Source: CAXMRP01 sp964196155 (GTDB taxonomy: Bacteria > Pseudomonadota > Alphaproteobacteria > Rhizobiales > Afifellaceae). From it: 64,000 nucleotides of DNA. Both the position numbers and the translations under genes were made by a program. The stretch lies in assembly GCA_964196155.1 (NCBI GenBank), contig CAXMRP010000069.1, positions 16,722 through 80,721 on the forward strand, read 5' to 3'. Positions 44,762 through 52,498 of the stretch are shown here, piece by piece (the first letter of the stretch is position 1; every line of letters begins with the position of its first letter). A model generated the notes under the pieces. It ran no database searches, was not told the DNA's origin, and was given only the letters and a program-made list of their open reading frames with translations.

Positions 44762-45715
44762 TCAGCGGGCGGCTTGCGCTGCACAGACAATTTCGCTCAA
44801 ACGGCAAAAGGGCTGGCCCGGGTGATTTGACAGGAGCTTTCTGAATTTGGCGGAAAAGCCGGTATCGCGCCAGCGAAAATAGGCTCGATAGGCCGCATCG
44901 TCCCGGTCAAGCTGGCTCAAATAAGCCGCCAGTTGGCGCGGGCCGGCGAATTTCGAGGCGTCGATAAAGGCATGATCGCCGGGCGCGAAATCATCGATAT
45001 TCGGCGCGCCGCGATAGACCGGCACGGTGCCGGCCCGCAGCGGATCGAAAAATTTCTCGGTGACATAATCCGGCGCAATCGAGTTTTCAAAGGCGAGGCA
45101 GAACTTGTAGGCGGAAATGACCTGATGCTTGGTCTCGCCGCCACGATCCTCGGTGTCGATTTGCCGGTTGTTCAAAAATTTGCCGTAGGAATGAATATCC
45201 ATGTGGGTCATCAGTTCCCCGGCAAAGTCATTGCGCCCGGACCGGTCGTAGGGGGCCGACTGAAACAGGGCCGCCGGAGCACTGGCGGTCTTTTCCTGAA
45301 CTGGCGTTTCCAGCGCCTGTTCGAATTCGGTTATCCACGGCAGATACGGACACCAGATATCGGCTGACTGGTGATAGGTCATGGTCAGATCAAAGCGCGC
45401 CATGGCGTCGCGGTCGGCGAGCATCGGGTAGCTGACCTCGCTTTCCATCGACCAGGCGACCCACAATTGACCGGGGCGCTTGCGCAACCAGCGCCATCTG
45501 CGCCATCTGTGCGAACTGCGCCCCCAGCGCAATCCAGCGATGTCGGGAATGTGAAAGACTACCGCCGCCGCCCGGCCGATCTGGCGCCGGTCGTTGGTGA
45601 ACTTGCAAGTGTCGCCGCAATCCAGCGCCGGGATATCGACCGGATTGCCGAAGAACTTGTTGTAGAAGACGATGATCGGTTTTTTGCCCCGATCGTCGTC
45701 GATCGCCGGCGCCAA
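44762..45715 (-). CDS. GT10 alpha-1,3/4-fucosyltransferase-like glycosyltransferase
   Basis: 317 residues. The C-terminal half carries the GT10 signature: ISAYKFCLAFENSIAPDYV, then TEKFFDPLRAGTVPVYRGAP and NIDDFAPGDHAFIDAS. The N-terminal half has MESEVSYPML and YLPWITEFE. GDP-fucose is the normal donor in this family; the acceptor is unknown. The start is TTG 45715 with AGGGCGAG upstream. It lies 17 bases after the VOC gene on the same strand, suggesting one transcript. No other fucose or LPS gene is adjacent. Confidence 0.88.
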   Translation of the reverse strand: MAPAIDDDRGKKPIIVFYNKFFGNPVDIPALDCGDTCKFTNDRRQIGRAAAVVFHIPDIAGLRWGRSSHRWRRWRWLRKRPGQLWVAWSMESEVSYPMLADRDAMARFDLTMTYHQSADIWCPYLPWITEFEQALETPVQEKTASAPAALFQSAPYDRSGRNDFAGELMTHMDIHSYGKFLNNRQIDTEDRGGETKHQVISAYKFCLAFENSIAPDYVTEKFFDPLRAGTVPVYRGAPNIDDFAPGDHAFIDASKFAGPRQLAAYLSQLDRDDAAYRAYFRWRDTGFSAKFRKLLSNHPGQPFCRLSEIVCAAQAAR

Positions 45716-45732
45716 TATACTCGCCCTTTTTC

Positions 45733-46122
45733 CTATCCCGCCTGCTCAGCCGGGGTCATCCAGCCAACCATGGCGCCGCCGGGTTGCTTCAGCAGCGCGA
45801 TGCGGCCAACGCCGGGGACGTCGAACGGGCCTTGCAGGATGGTTGCGCCGGCGCTGACCGCCGCCTCGGCCCGCTTGTCGATATCGTCGACCGACAGGTA
45901 GGACGTCCAGGCTTCGGGCGTGTCCGCAAAGGGCGTGGTGGATTTGTCAAAGACGCCGGCGATCGGCGTTTCGCCATCCATGGCCAGCCAGTAGGTTCCG
46001 CCATCGGGCTCCATCGGCATGCCCTGAAAGGTCCAGCCGATGGTGTCGGCGTAAAATGTCTTTGCCGCTTCGACATCGCTGGTCATCAATTCGTTCCAGT
46101 GGAAATGGCCGTGGGGGGTCAT
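45733..46122 (-). CDS. VOC family (glyoxalase/dioxygenase fold) protein
   Basis: 129 residues from ATG 46122, which has AGGAG 6 bases upstream; the in-frame ATG at 46128 would leave no spacing. Two beta-alpha-beta-beta-beta modules: FHWNELMTSDVEAAKTFYAD with IGWTF, and WTSYLSVDDIDKRAEAAVSA with AGATILQGPFDVPGVGRIA. Metal ligands are likely His and Glu of these strands. It precedes the GT10 gene. The substrate is unknown. Confidence 0.85.
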   Translation of the reverse strand: MTPHGHFHWNELMTSDVEAAKTFYADTIGWTFQGMPMEPDGGTYWLAMDGETPIAGVFDKSTTPFADTPEAWTSYLSVDDIDKRAEAAVSAGATILQGPFDVPGVGRIALLKQPGGAMVGWMTPAEQAG

Positions 46123-46309
46123 GTGCATCTCCTGTAAGCCGGGATCGGACCGGTACGTCTGTTTAAAGATTGTTCACCATAACTTTCATTGTTTGCTGAC
46201 GATACGGTAATTCAATATCGAGACCTTACATAAAGGGCGGGATCAATTGCCGGTGTTGCGCCTCAATATGGGCGTATGACCGGATTTGCGGTTTTAGGGG
46301 AGACTTGCC

Positions 46310-48058
46310 ATGATCAGCGTTCTTGTCGGATTTCTACTTCTTTTTGTTGGGCTTTTCTTCGTCATACGGCCGGGAAAATCCGGCAGCGCCGTGCGGCAAT
46401 TCGGCCGGCGGCTGGGTGGCCTGGCGGCGATGGTGGCGGGTGTTCTGGCGCTGGCGACGTCGTCATTCGTGTTTGTCGATGCCAATTCGGTCGGCCATCT
46501 GAAACGCATTTATGCCTTCAACGAATTGCCGGAGGGGCGGATTATCGCGCTCGATGGCGAAAAAGGACCGCAGGCGCGGATTCTAGGGCCGGGCTTTCAT
46601 GTAATCCCGCTGGTGCGAATTCTCTACAACTTTGAAGAATTCCCGGTGATCACGGTGCCGGACGGCTTTTACGGCCAGATGACGACACTGGATGGCGCGG
46701 CGATGCCGTCGGGAATGTTTATCGCTCCGGCGATTGCCGATGACCGGATTGCCAGCATGCTGAACGCGAAATCGTTCCTGTCCGATGGCGGCTATCGGGG
46801 GCCGCAGGAGACCGTGCTGAAGCCGGGAAGCTATCGCATCAACCGCTATCTCTACAAGGTCACGGTGTCGGAGCAGACCCAGGCGACGATCATTCCGGCC
46901 GGCCATGTCGGCGTGGTAAAATCCAATGTGCGCGAGCCGGGGGCGCAATGTGTGGAGCAGGAAGTGACGGCGGCGGAAGCCGAAGCGCTGGCCGGCGCGC
47001 TGTCGGTGCCGCTGGTGCCGCAAGGCTGTGTCGGCATTTGGAAAGACCCGCTGTTCCCGGGCGCCTATTATCTCAACCGGCTGGCCTATCAGGTTACGCT
47101 GGTCGATACGCGGGTGCAGACCTGGGAATACAAGGGCGGCTTTACCAAGCGCATCATTGACCTTTCCGTCGATCAGGAAGGCAATATCAAGCAGACCGAG
47201 CGCACCGAGCCGCAGGCTACGCCGCCCGAGGCCGCAGATCAGGCGATCTTCGTCAAGGTGGAAGGCTGGGATGTGCCGCAGGAACTGCGGGCGCTGGTGC
47301 AGGTCAACCCGGAAAACGCGCCGATCGTGGTTGGCGCGGTTGGTGGGCTCGCCGAGATCGAAGACCGTATTTTGACCCCGGCGATCCGCTCGATCGTGCG
47401 CAATGTCGCCGGCTCGGATATTTCGCTGCCGGACCCCGACAATCCCGGCGAGCGCATTCGCCGGCCGACCCGGGTGCTCGATCTGATCGAGAATCGCGGC
47501 CCGCTGGAGGATAATATCGAGGCGCTGGTCAAGCTGGAAGGCTTGAAAGCCGGCGTGGATATCCGCGAGATCCGCCTTGGAGAACCGGCGGTGCCGCCGG
47601 AACTGTTGATCCAGCGGTTGCGCGAGCAGCTGGCTGACCAGTTGGCGAAAGCCTATCAGCGCGAAACCCAGGCGCAGGAACAGCGCATCGAGACCGAACA
47701 GGCGCGCGCCACGGCCAACGAACAGCCGCGACTGGTGCAGGCGCAAATCGCCGTGCAGGTGGCCAGACAGCGCGAGGAAGAACGCGCTGCCCTTGGCCGG
47801 GCCGAGCGACAATATCTGGAAGAACTGGCGCGCGGCCAATTGGCTCAGGCGGAAGTTCTCGGCAAGGACCGGGTGGCGCTGTTGCAGGCATTGGAAAAAC
47901 TGCTGGTGTCGCTGGAGCGCAAGCCCGAACTGGTGGCGCTGGTCGGCAAGCTGGTACCGAACACCGTGGTTGGCGGCACATCCGGGCTGGCGGGCGCGGC
48001 GGCGATATTCGGCCAGAACTTTGGCCAGGCGGCGAAGAACCCGGCAGTCGGGAATTAG
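46310..48058 (+). CDS. SPFH/Band 7 (flotillin-like) membrane protein
   Basis: 582 residues with two N-terminal hydrophobic spans (about 1-20 and 35-52). The SPFH region is at about 100-430 and a long charged coiled coil (about 430-540, rich in Gln/Glu/Arg: AYQRETQAQEQRIETEQARA) leads to a Gly/Ala-rich C-terminus. Such proteins form oligomeric membrane microdomain scaffolds. A duplicated stretch is suggested by AGHVGVVKSNVREPG and a related segment nearby. AGGGGAGA precedes the ATG. A strong terminator follows its stop codon. Confidence 0.85.
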   Translation: MISVLVGFLLLFVGLFFVIRPGKSGSAVRQFGRRLGGLAAMVAGVLALATSSFVFVDANSVGHLKRIYAFNELPEGRIIALDGEKGPQARILGPGFHVIPLVRILYNFEEFPVITVPDGFYGQMTTLDGAAMPSGMFIAPAIADDRIASMLNAKSFLSDGGYRGPQETVLKPGSYRINRYLYKVTVSEQTQATIIPAGHVGVVKSNVREPGAQCVEQEVTAAEAEALAGALSVPLVPQGCVGIWKDPLFPGAYYLNRLAYQVTLVDTRVQTWEYKGGFTKRIIDLSVDQEGNIKQTERTEPQATPPEAADQAIFVKVEGWDVPQELRALVQVNPENAPIVVGAVGGLAEIEDRILTPAIRSIVRNVAGSDISLPDPDNPGERIRRPTRVLDLIENRGPLEDNIEALVKLEGLKAGVDIREIRLGEPAVPPELLIQRLREQLADQLAKAYQRETQAQEQRIETEQARATANEQPRLVQAQIAVQVARQREEERAALGRAERQYLEELARGQLAQAEVLGKDRVALLQALEKLLVSLERKPELVALVGKLVPNTVVGGTSGLAGAAAIFGQNFGQAAKNPAVGN

Positions 48059-48100
48059 CGGGCGGCGCTTTGCCGCCGTTTCGCTGAGATTAAGAATTCA

Positions 48101-48133
48101 AGGCCGGGCGGCGATGCTGCCCGGCCTTTTTTT
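48101..48133 (+). terminator. Rho-independent terminator after the SPFH gene
   Basis: AGGCCGGGC (48101-48109) pairs perfectly with GCCCGGCCT (48119-48127) around a 9-base loop, followed by TTTTTTT. It lies 43 bases past the SPFH stop codon and points in that gene's direction. The convergent grpE gene ends at 48161 and may use it weakly from the other side. Confidence 0.9.
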
Positions 48134-48160
48134 ATCGGGTAATCGCCGGTTGCGCCGCGT

Positions 48161-49102
48161 CTATGTGGCCTCGCCAGTGTCCGTCTTTGTGGCTTCGTCA
48201 CCGTTCTCAGGCAATGCAGCAGGTTCATCGGCTGCTTCGGCCGTTTGCTCTTGCGCTGGCTCTGCAGTTTCATCCGCTGCTTCCGGGGCCACTTCTTCCT
48301 TCGCCGCCTCCTTCGGCCCACCACGGGCGATGCCGACCATGGCGGCGCGCAGCACCCTTTCGCCGATCATGTAGCCGGCCTGCACCACTTCCATCACCGT
48401 GCCGTTGGGCAGATCGGGATTGTCGATCTGGAACATCGCCTGATGCTTGTGCGGGTCGAATTTTTCGCCGGCCGGATCAATGCGCATGACCCCGTGCTTG
48501 CCCAGCACCGTGTCGAGTTCGCGGGCGGTCATCTCAACGCCGTCGCGAAGGCCGGCCAGCGGACCGGTATCACTTTCCAGCGCCTCTTCGGTGACGGCCT
48601 GCAGGGCGCGCTGAAGATTGTCGCCGACGGACAGCAGATCGCCGGCAAACTTGGCCAGCGCGTATTTGCGGGTATCCTTGAGTTCGCGCTCGGTGCGCTT
48701 GCGCAAATTGTCCATGTCGGCGACGGTCCGCACGAAACGGTCGGTGATCTCGGCCTTTTCCGCTTCCAGCCGGGCAACCGTCTCGGCGGCGCTGGGAACG
48801 GTGCGGCGCGGTGCGTCTGACACCAGGTCTTCGTCTTCGCCGGTGTCGGCCTCGGGATCGTCCAGCAGGCCGTCATCATGGCCACCTTGCGACCAATCCT
48901 CGTCTTCGCCGCTCAGCGAATCCTCGCCAGCCATCGATGCGGCCCGCTCGGCGAATTTGTCGAAGTCGGTATCGATATCGCCATCGGGCCGCGCCCAGAC
49001 CGGCCGGTCGCCTTGTTCGCCGCCATCATTGTCGCGATCGCTGCGGTCCTGCCCACCGGCGTCGCGACCCTTTTTTCCATTGTCGTTCATCTGGCTCGCC
49101 AT
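48161..49102 (-). CDS. grpE: Nucleotide exchange factor GrpE with acidic N-terminal extension
   Basis: Releases ADP from DnaK. It has 313 residues against roughly 200 for typical members. The GrpE domain is about residues 105-255: a coiled coil (ETVARLEAEKAEITDRFVRT, VADMDNLRKRTERELKDT) and the beta-rich head (MFQIDNPDLPNGTVMEVVQA, GYMIGERVLRAAMVGIA). Before it are about 100 residues very rich in Asp, Glu and Gly; after it, about 55 Ala/Glu residues. Both extensions look disordered. hrcA would usually be just upstream, but here nitronate monooxygenase and repeats lie between. Confidence 0.93.
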   Translation of the reverse strand: MASQMNDNGKKGRDAGGQDRSDRDNDGGEQGDRPVWARPDGDIDTDFDKFAERAASMAGEDSLSGEDEDWSQGGHDDGLLDDPEADTGEDEDLVSDAPRRTVPSAAETVARLEAEKAEITDRFVRTVADMDNLRKRTERELKDTRKYALAKFAGDLLSVGDNLQRALQAVTEEALESDTGPLAGLRDGVEMTARELDTVLGKHGVMRIDPAGEKFDPHKHQAMFQIDNPDLPNGTVMEVVQAGYMIGERVLRAAMVGIARGGPKEAAKEEVAPEAADETAEPAQEQTAEAADEPAALPENGDEATKTDTGEAT

Positions 49103-49194
49103 TTTCGCCCGCCCTGTTTCATTGCCCGGCTTTTGCTGTGTGGCATATCGAAACTTTTGGCGACAAAATCAAGCCGCGAGACGCATTTGAACCA

Positions 49195-49292
49195 GCGCGC
49201 TTATGTCTTGGCGCTTCGCCTTGTCCGAAAACCGGTTCCCACTTTTCGGGGCGCGCTTGTGTCTTGGCGCTTCGCCTTGTCCGAAAACCGCC
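49195..49292. repeat. Direct repeats of the CCGAAAACCGG family, set B
   Basis: Two units: 49195-49250 (56 bases) and a shorter 49251-49292. Both begin GCGCGCTT and contain GCGCTTCGCCTTGTCCGAAA plus ACCGG or ACCGC. The full unit also has TTCCCACTTTTCGGGGCGCGC. They stand between grpE and the nitronate monooxygenase gene. Similar units lie on the other side of that gene (set C). No gene is seen in the 49103-49347 gap apart from these. Confidence 0.8.
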
Positions 49293-49347
49293 GCACAATA
49301 GACAATTCCCCGGTTGGCCTCTAGCGTGTTGATGAGACGGAGGTCCC

Positions 49348-50337
49348 ATGACAGATCGCTTCACTTCTCTTTCCGGCGTGTCCATACCCATCGTGCAGGC
49401 ACCCATGAGTGGTGCGGTAGGTCCGGCGCTGGCTGCCGCTGTAAGCAACGCCGGCGGCCTTGGTACCTTGCCGCTTTGGGGTGACGACCTTGCGACAATC
49501 GTCAGGAAGATCACACAAGTTCGCGGCCTGACCGACCGCACATTCGCGGTAAATCTCAATCTCAACTGGCCGCAACATGACTTGTTGCGGGTCTGCCTTG
49601 ATGAGGGTGTGACGATCATCTCCCTGTTCTGGGGCAATCCTGCCGAACTGACGAAAATCGCCCACGACAATGGCGCCATTGTCATGCACACGGTGGCAAG
49701 CGCAAACGAAGCCCGGCGTGCCATAGATTGCGGGGTGGACATAATTGTAGCCCAGGGCGTGGAGGCGGGCGGGCATGTGCTTGGCACCGTGTCCACGATG
49801 GCGCTTGTGCCTGCGGTTGTCGACGCCGTGTCGCCGGTTCCGGTTATTGCGGCAGGCGGAATTTCAGACGGGCGCGGCATGGCGGCAGCTCTGGCGCTCG
49901 GGGCGTCAGGCGTATGGGTCGGCACCCGCTATCTGGCGAGCCCGGAAGCTGAAATCCATGAGGCCTACCGGACCTTGCTGCTAAACTCGAGCGAGGATGA
50001 CACGGAACATAGCGTCCTGTTTGATATTGACTGGCCTGACGCCCCGCACCGGGCGATCCGAAACAGCACGTTCAGGACCTGGCACGCCGATGGGCGGCAG
50101 GCGCCCGGCGAACGCCCGGGCGAAGGCGATGTAATCGGGACGACGGCAGACGGCGATGATGTCGTTCGGTACCAGTCCCATACGCCACGTCCCGATGATC
50201 AAGGCGATGTGGAAGCTGGCTCCCTGTGGTGCGGGCAAGGCGTGGGTCTGGTGCAAAATATGCAGGCGGCGGATGAGATCACCCGGGAAATCTGGCGTGA
50301 CGCACAGGAAACACTGCGACGACTCGGGCGGCCCTAA
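49348..50337 (+). CDS. Nitronate monooxygenase (2-nitropropane dioxygenase family)
   Basis: FMN enzyme of 329 residues that oxidises alkyl nitronates such as propionate-3-nitronate, detoxifying them. TIM barrel with PIVQAPMSGAVGPALAAAVS near the N-terminus, HTVASANEARRAIDCGVDII, VAQGVEAGGHVLG (catalytic-His region), PVIAAGGISDGRGMAAALAL and GASGVWVGTRYLASPEAEIHE. GGAGG precedes the ATG. The gene is inserted on the plus strand between hrcA and grpE, flanked on both sides by repeats of the same family. That arrangement points to a mobile or recombined insertion. Confidence 0.92.
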   Translation: MTDRFTSLSGVSIPIVQAPMSGAVGPALAAAVSNAGGLGTLPLWGDDLATIVRKITQVRGLTDRTFAVNLNLNWPQHDLLRVCLDEGVTIISLFWGNPAELTKIAHDNGAIVMHTVASANEARRAIDCGVDIIVAQGVEAGGHVLGTVSTMALVPAVVDAVSPVPVIAAGGISDGRGMAAALALGASGVWVGTRYLASPEAEIHEAYRTLLLNSSEDDTEHSVLFDIDWPDAPHRAIRNSTFRTWHADGRQAPGERPGEGDVIGTTADGDDVVRYQSHTPRPDDQGDVEAGSLWCGQGVGLVQNMQAADEITREIWRDAQETLRRLGRP

Positions 50338-50342
50338 CCAGC

Positions 50343-50520
50343 GCGCGCTTGTTTTCCGGCGCTTCGCCTTATCCGAAAACCGGTTCCCACTTTTCGGGGC
50401 GCGCTTTATCTCCCGCTTCGCCTTATCCGAAAACCGCTGCACACTTTTCGGGGCGCGCTTTATCTCCCGCTTCGCCTTATCCGAAAACCGCTGCACACTT
50501 TTCGGGGCGCGCTTTATCTC
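50343..50520. repeat. Tandem direct-repeat array at the 3' end of hrcA, set C
   Basis: Three units, 50343-50398 (56 bases), 50399-50452 and 50453-50506 (54 bases each, apparently identical), and a partial fourth to 50520. Each begins GCGCGCTT and contains CGCTTCGCCTTATCCGAAAA. The two 54-base units and the partial one also carry TTATCTCCC, the reverse complement of the last two codons and stop of hrcA. It is not a CRISPR array: there are no spacers. Confidence 0.85.
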
Positions 50521-51596
50521 CCAAATACCTGACTGACCAGTTGCGCGGTGTAGTTCACCGCCGGGACAACCTTGGCGTAGTTGAGCCGGGTCGGGCCGAT
50601 GACGCCGAGCACGCCGACGACCTGATCGACGGAATCGCGGAACGGCGCCACCACCAGCGATGAGCCGGAGAGCGAAAACAGCTTGTTTTCCGAACCGATG
50701 AAAATGCGCACGCCCTCGCCGCCTTCGGTCAGGCCGAGAAGCTGGATGATATCCTTCTTGGCTTCCAGATCATCAAACAGCAGCCGGATGCGTTCCAGAT
50801 CCTGCGCTGCGGTGAAATCATCGAGCAAATTGGAGCGGCCGCGCACGATCAGCGTCGATGCGCCATCGCTGACCCCGGACCACACGGCAATGCCTTCCTC
50901 GACCAGCCGGTTTGACAGGGCATCCAGTTCGTTGCGCTGCTGCGTGGATCGCAATTCCAGCTCAGTGCGGGCCTCGATCAGGGTGCGGCCGCGCAAATGG
51001 GCGTTGAGGTAATTGGATGCCTCGATCAGCGCTGCCGTCGGCAGGCCTTTCTGCACATCGATGATGCGGTTTTCGACATGGCCGGATTCATCGACCAGCA
51101 CCACCAGCGCCTTTTGCGCTTCAATGCGGACAAACTCGATATGTTTCAGCCGCATGTCCTGGCTGGAGGCCAGCACAACGCCGGCGCCATGGGACAGGCC
51201 GGACAGCATCTGGCTGGCGTCGGTGAGAAAATCATCGATGGAATTATCACCGGCGGCGCGCACTTCCGCATCGATAACGTTACGCATTTCGGTGTTGAGA
51301 TCGCTGACTTCCATCAAGGAATCGATAAAAAACCGCAGGCCCAGCTCGGTCGGCATCCGCCCGGCGCTGGTGTGGGGCGCATAGATCAGTCCCAGTTCTT
51401 CCAGATCGGCCATGACATTGCGAACCGAGGCCGGCGACAGGGCCGCCGACAGGATACGACTGACATTGCGCGAGCCGACCGGGGTGCCGGTTTCCAGATA
51501 GGTGTCGACGATCCGGCGGAATATCTCCCGGGACCGGCCGTCCAGTGCGGCAAGGCTGTTTTGATCCAGAGCGTGCAACCTTTCTTCTCCAACCAT
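50514..51596 (-). CDS. hrcA: Heat-inducible transcription repressor HrcA
   Basis: 360 residues. The N-terminal winged helix is REIFRRIVDTYLETGTPVGS followed by RNVSRILSAALSPASVRNVM, ADLEELGLIYAPHTSAGRMP. The C-terminal GAF-like half ends VVPAVNYTAQLVSQVF. HrcA binds the CIRCE operator, usually at groESL in alphaproteobacteria; none was seen near hrcA, grpE or dnaK here. The start lies inside a 15-base tandem duplication, and the stop codon falls within the repeat array. It is divergent from rph. Confidence 0.96.
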   Translation of the reverse strand: MVGEERLHALDQNSLAALDGRSREIFRRIVDTYLETGTPVGSRNVSRILSAALSPASVRNVMADLEELGLIYAPHTSAGRMPTELGLRFFIDSLMEVSDLNTEMRNVIDAEVRAAGDNSIDDFLTDASQMLSGLSHGAGVVLASSQDMRLKHIEFVRIEAQKALVVLVDESGHVENRIIDVQKGLPTAALIEASNYLNAHLRGRTLIEARTELELRSTQQRNELDALSNRLVEEGIAVWSGVSDGASTLIVRGRSNLLDDFTAAQDLERIRLLFDDLEAKKDIIQLLGLTEGGEGVRIFIGSENKLFSLSGSSLVVAPFRDSVDQVVGVLGVIGPTRLNYAKVVPAVNYTAQLVSQVFGR

Positions 51597-51622
51597 TGGC
51601 GATCACTCCATTGGCGATCACT
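51593..51622 (-). repeat. 15-base tandem duplication over the hrcA start codon
   Basis: CCATTGGCGATCACT occurs at 51593-51607 and again at 51608-51622 with no spacer. The first copy holds the hrcA ATG. Read on the minus strand the other copy gives a second in-frame ATG (51611) followed by GAG TGA, so it codes only two residues. It also leaves GGAG 9 bases before the real ATG. The duplication thus shapes the ribosome site. Confidence 0.8.
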
Positions 51623-51777
51623 GGTCTTCATATTGGCCGGCGGGGCGGCAAACGCAAGATGTGGGGCAAGATGTGGCTTTACGGCGGCGGACGGGACCGA
51701 TAAGCCCTCTGCCAATCCGACCCCGCACTTTCGGACAGTGGAACAGGGGCACTAGATCATAGGACACCCAAGCGATC

Positions 51778-52491
51778 ATGCGACCTTCAAACCGAGATGC
51801 CGATGAAATGCGCGCCGTAACGCTGGAGCGCGGCGTATCCAAACATGCCGAGGGCTCGTGCCTGGTCAGGTTCGGCGATACCCATGTGTTGTGCACGGCC
51901 AGCGTCGTCGACAAGGTGCCGGGCTGGCTGCGCGGCGGCGGCAAGGGCTGGGTGACGGCCGAATATGGCATGTTGCCGCGGGCGACCGGCGAGCGGATGC
52001 GGCGCGAAGCGGCGTCTGGCAAGCAAGGCGGCCGGACACTGGAAATCCAGCGGTTGATCGGGCGCTCGCTGCGCGCCGTCGTTGACATGAAGGCGCTCGG
52101 CGAACGGCAGATCGCGGTGGATTGCGATGTGATCCAGGCCGATGGCGGCACCCGCACGGCGGCGATCACCGGCGCCTGGGTGGCGTTGCACGATGCGCTG
52201 GAATGGATGAAAGCGCGCAGCATGATCGGCGAGGGCGTGTTGAGCGATCACGTGGCCGCCATCTCGTGCGGCATCTACAATGGCGCGGCGGTGATGGACC
52301 TTGATTATGCCGAGGATTCGGAGGCGCAGACCGACGCCAATTTCGTCATGACCGGGACCAGCGGCATTGTCGAAATTCAGGGCACTGCGGAAGGCGTACC
52401 GTTCAGGCGCGATGAATTCCTCAATCTTCTCGCGCTTGCCGAGACCGGCATCGGGCGGCTGGTCGAATTACAGAAAATGGCCGTCGCGTAG
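51778..52491 (+). CDS. rph: Ribonuclease PH
   Basis: Phosphorolytic 3'-5' exoribonuclease that trims tRNA precursors, hexameric. It has 237 residues: MRPSNRDADEMRAVTLERGV, CLVRFGDTHVLCTASV, LIGRSLRAVVDMKALGERQI, the active-site region VDCDVIQADGGTRTAAITGA, and GIVEIQGTAEGVPFRRDEF. It is complete for the family. It is the first gene of rph-rdgB-hemW, divergent from hrcA. This pairing is typical of Rhizobiales. Confidence 0.97.
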   Translation: MRPSNRDADEMRAVTLERGVSKHAEGSCLVRFGDTHVLCTASVVDKVPGWLRGGGKGWVTAEYGMLPRATGERMRREAASGKQGGRTLEIQRLIGRSLRAVVDMKALGERQIAVDCDVIQADGGTRTAAITGAWVALHDALEWMKARSMIGEGVLSDHVAAISCGIYNGAAVMDLDYAEDSEAQTDANFVMTGTSGIVEIQGTAEGVPFRRDEFLNLLALAETGIGRLVELQKMAVA

Positions 52492-52498
52492 AGCGGTC

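Noticed and set aside
46583..47839. 418-codon open frame opposite the SPFH gene
   Set aside because: No recognisable motifs; the plus-strand SPFH protein with coiled coil, ribosome site and terminator explains the region.
50343..50520. CRISPR array
   Set aside because: The units are contiguous with no unique spacers and belong to the dispersed palindromic family; no cas gene is present.
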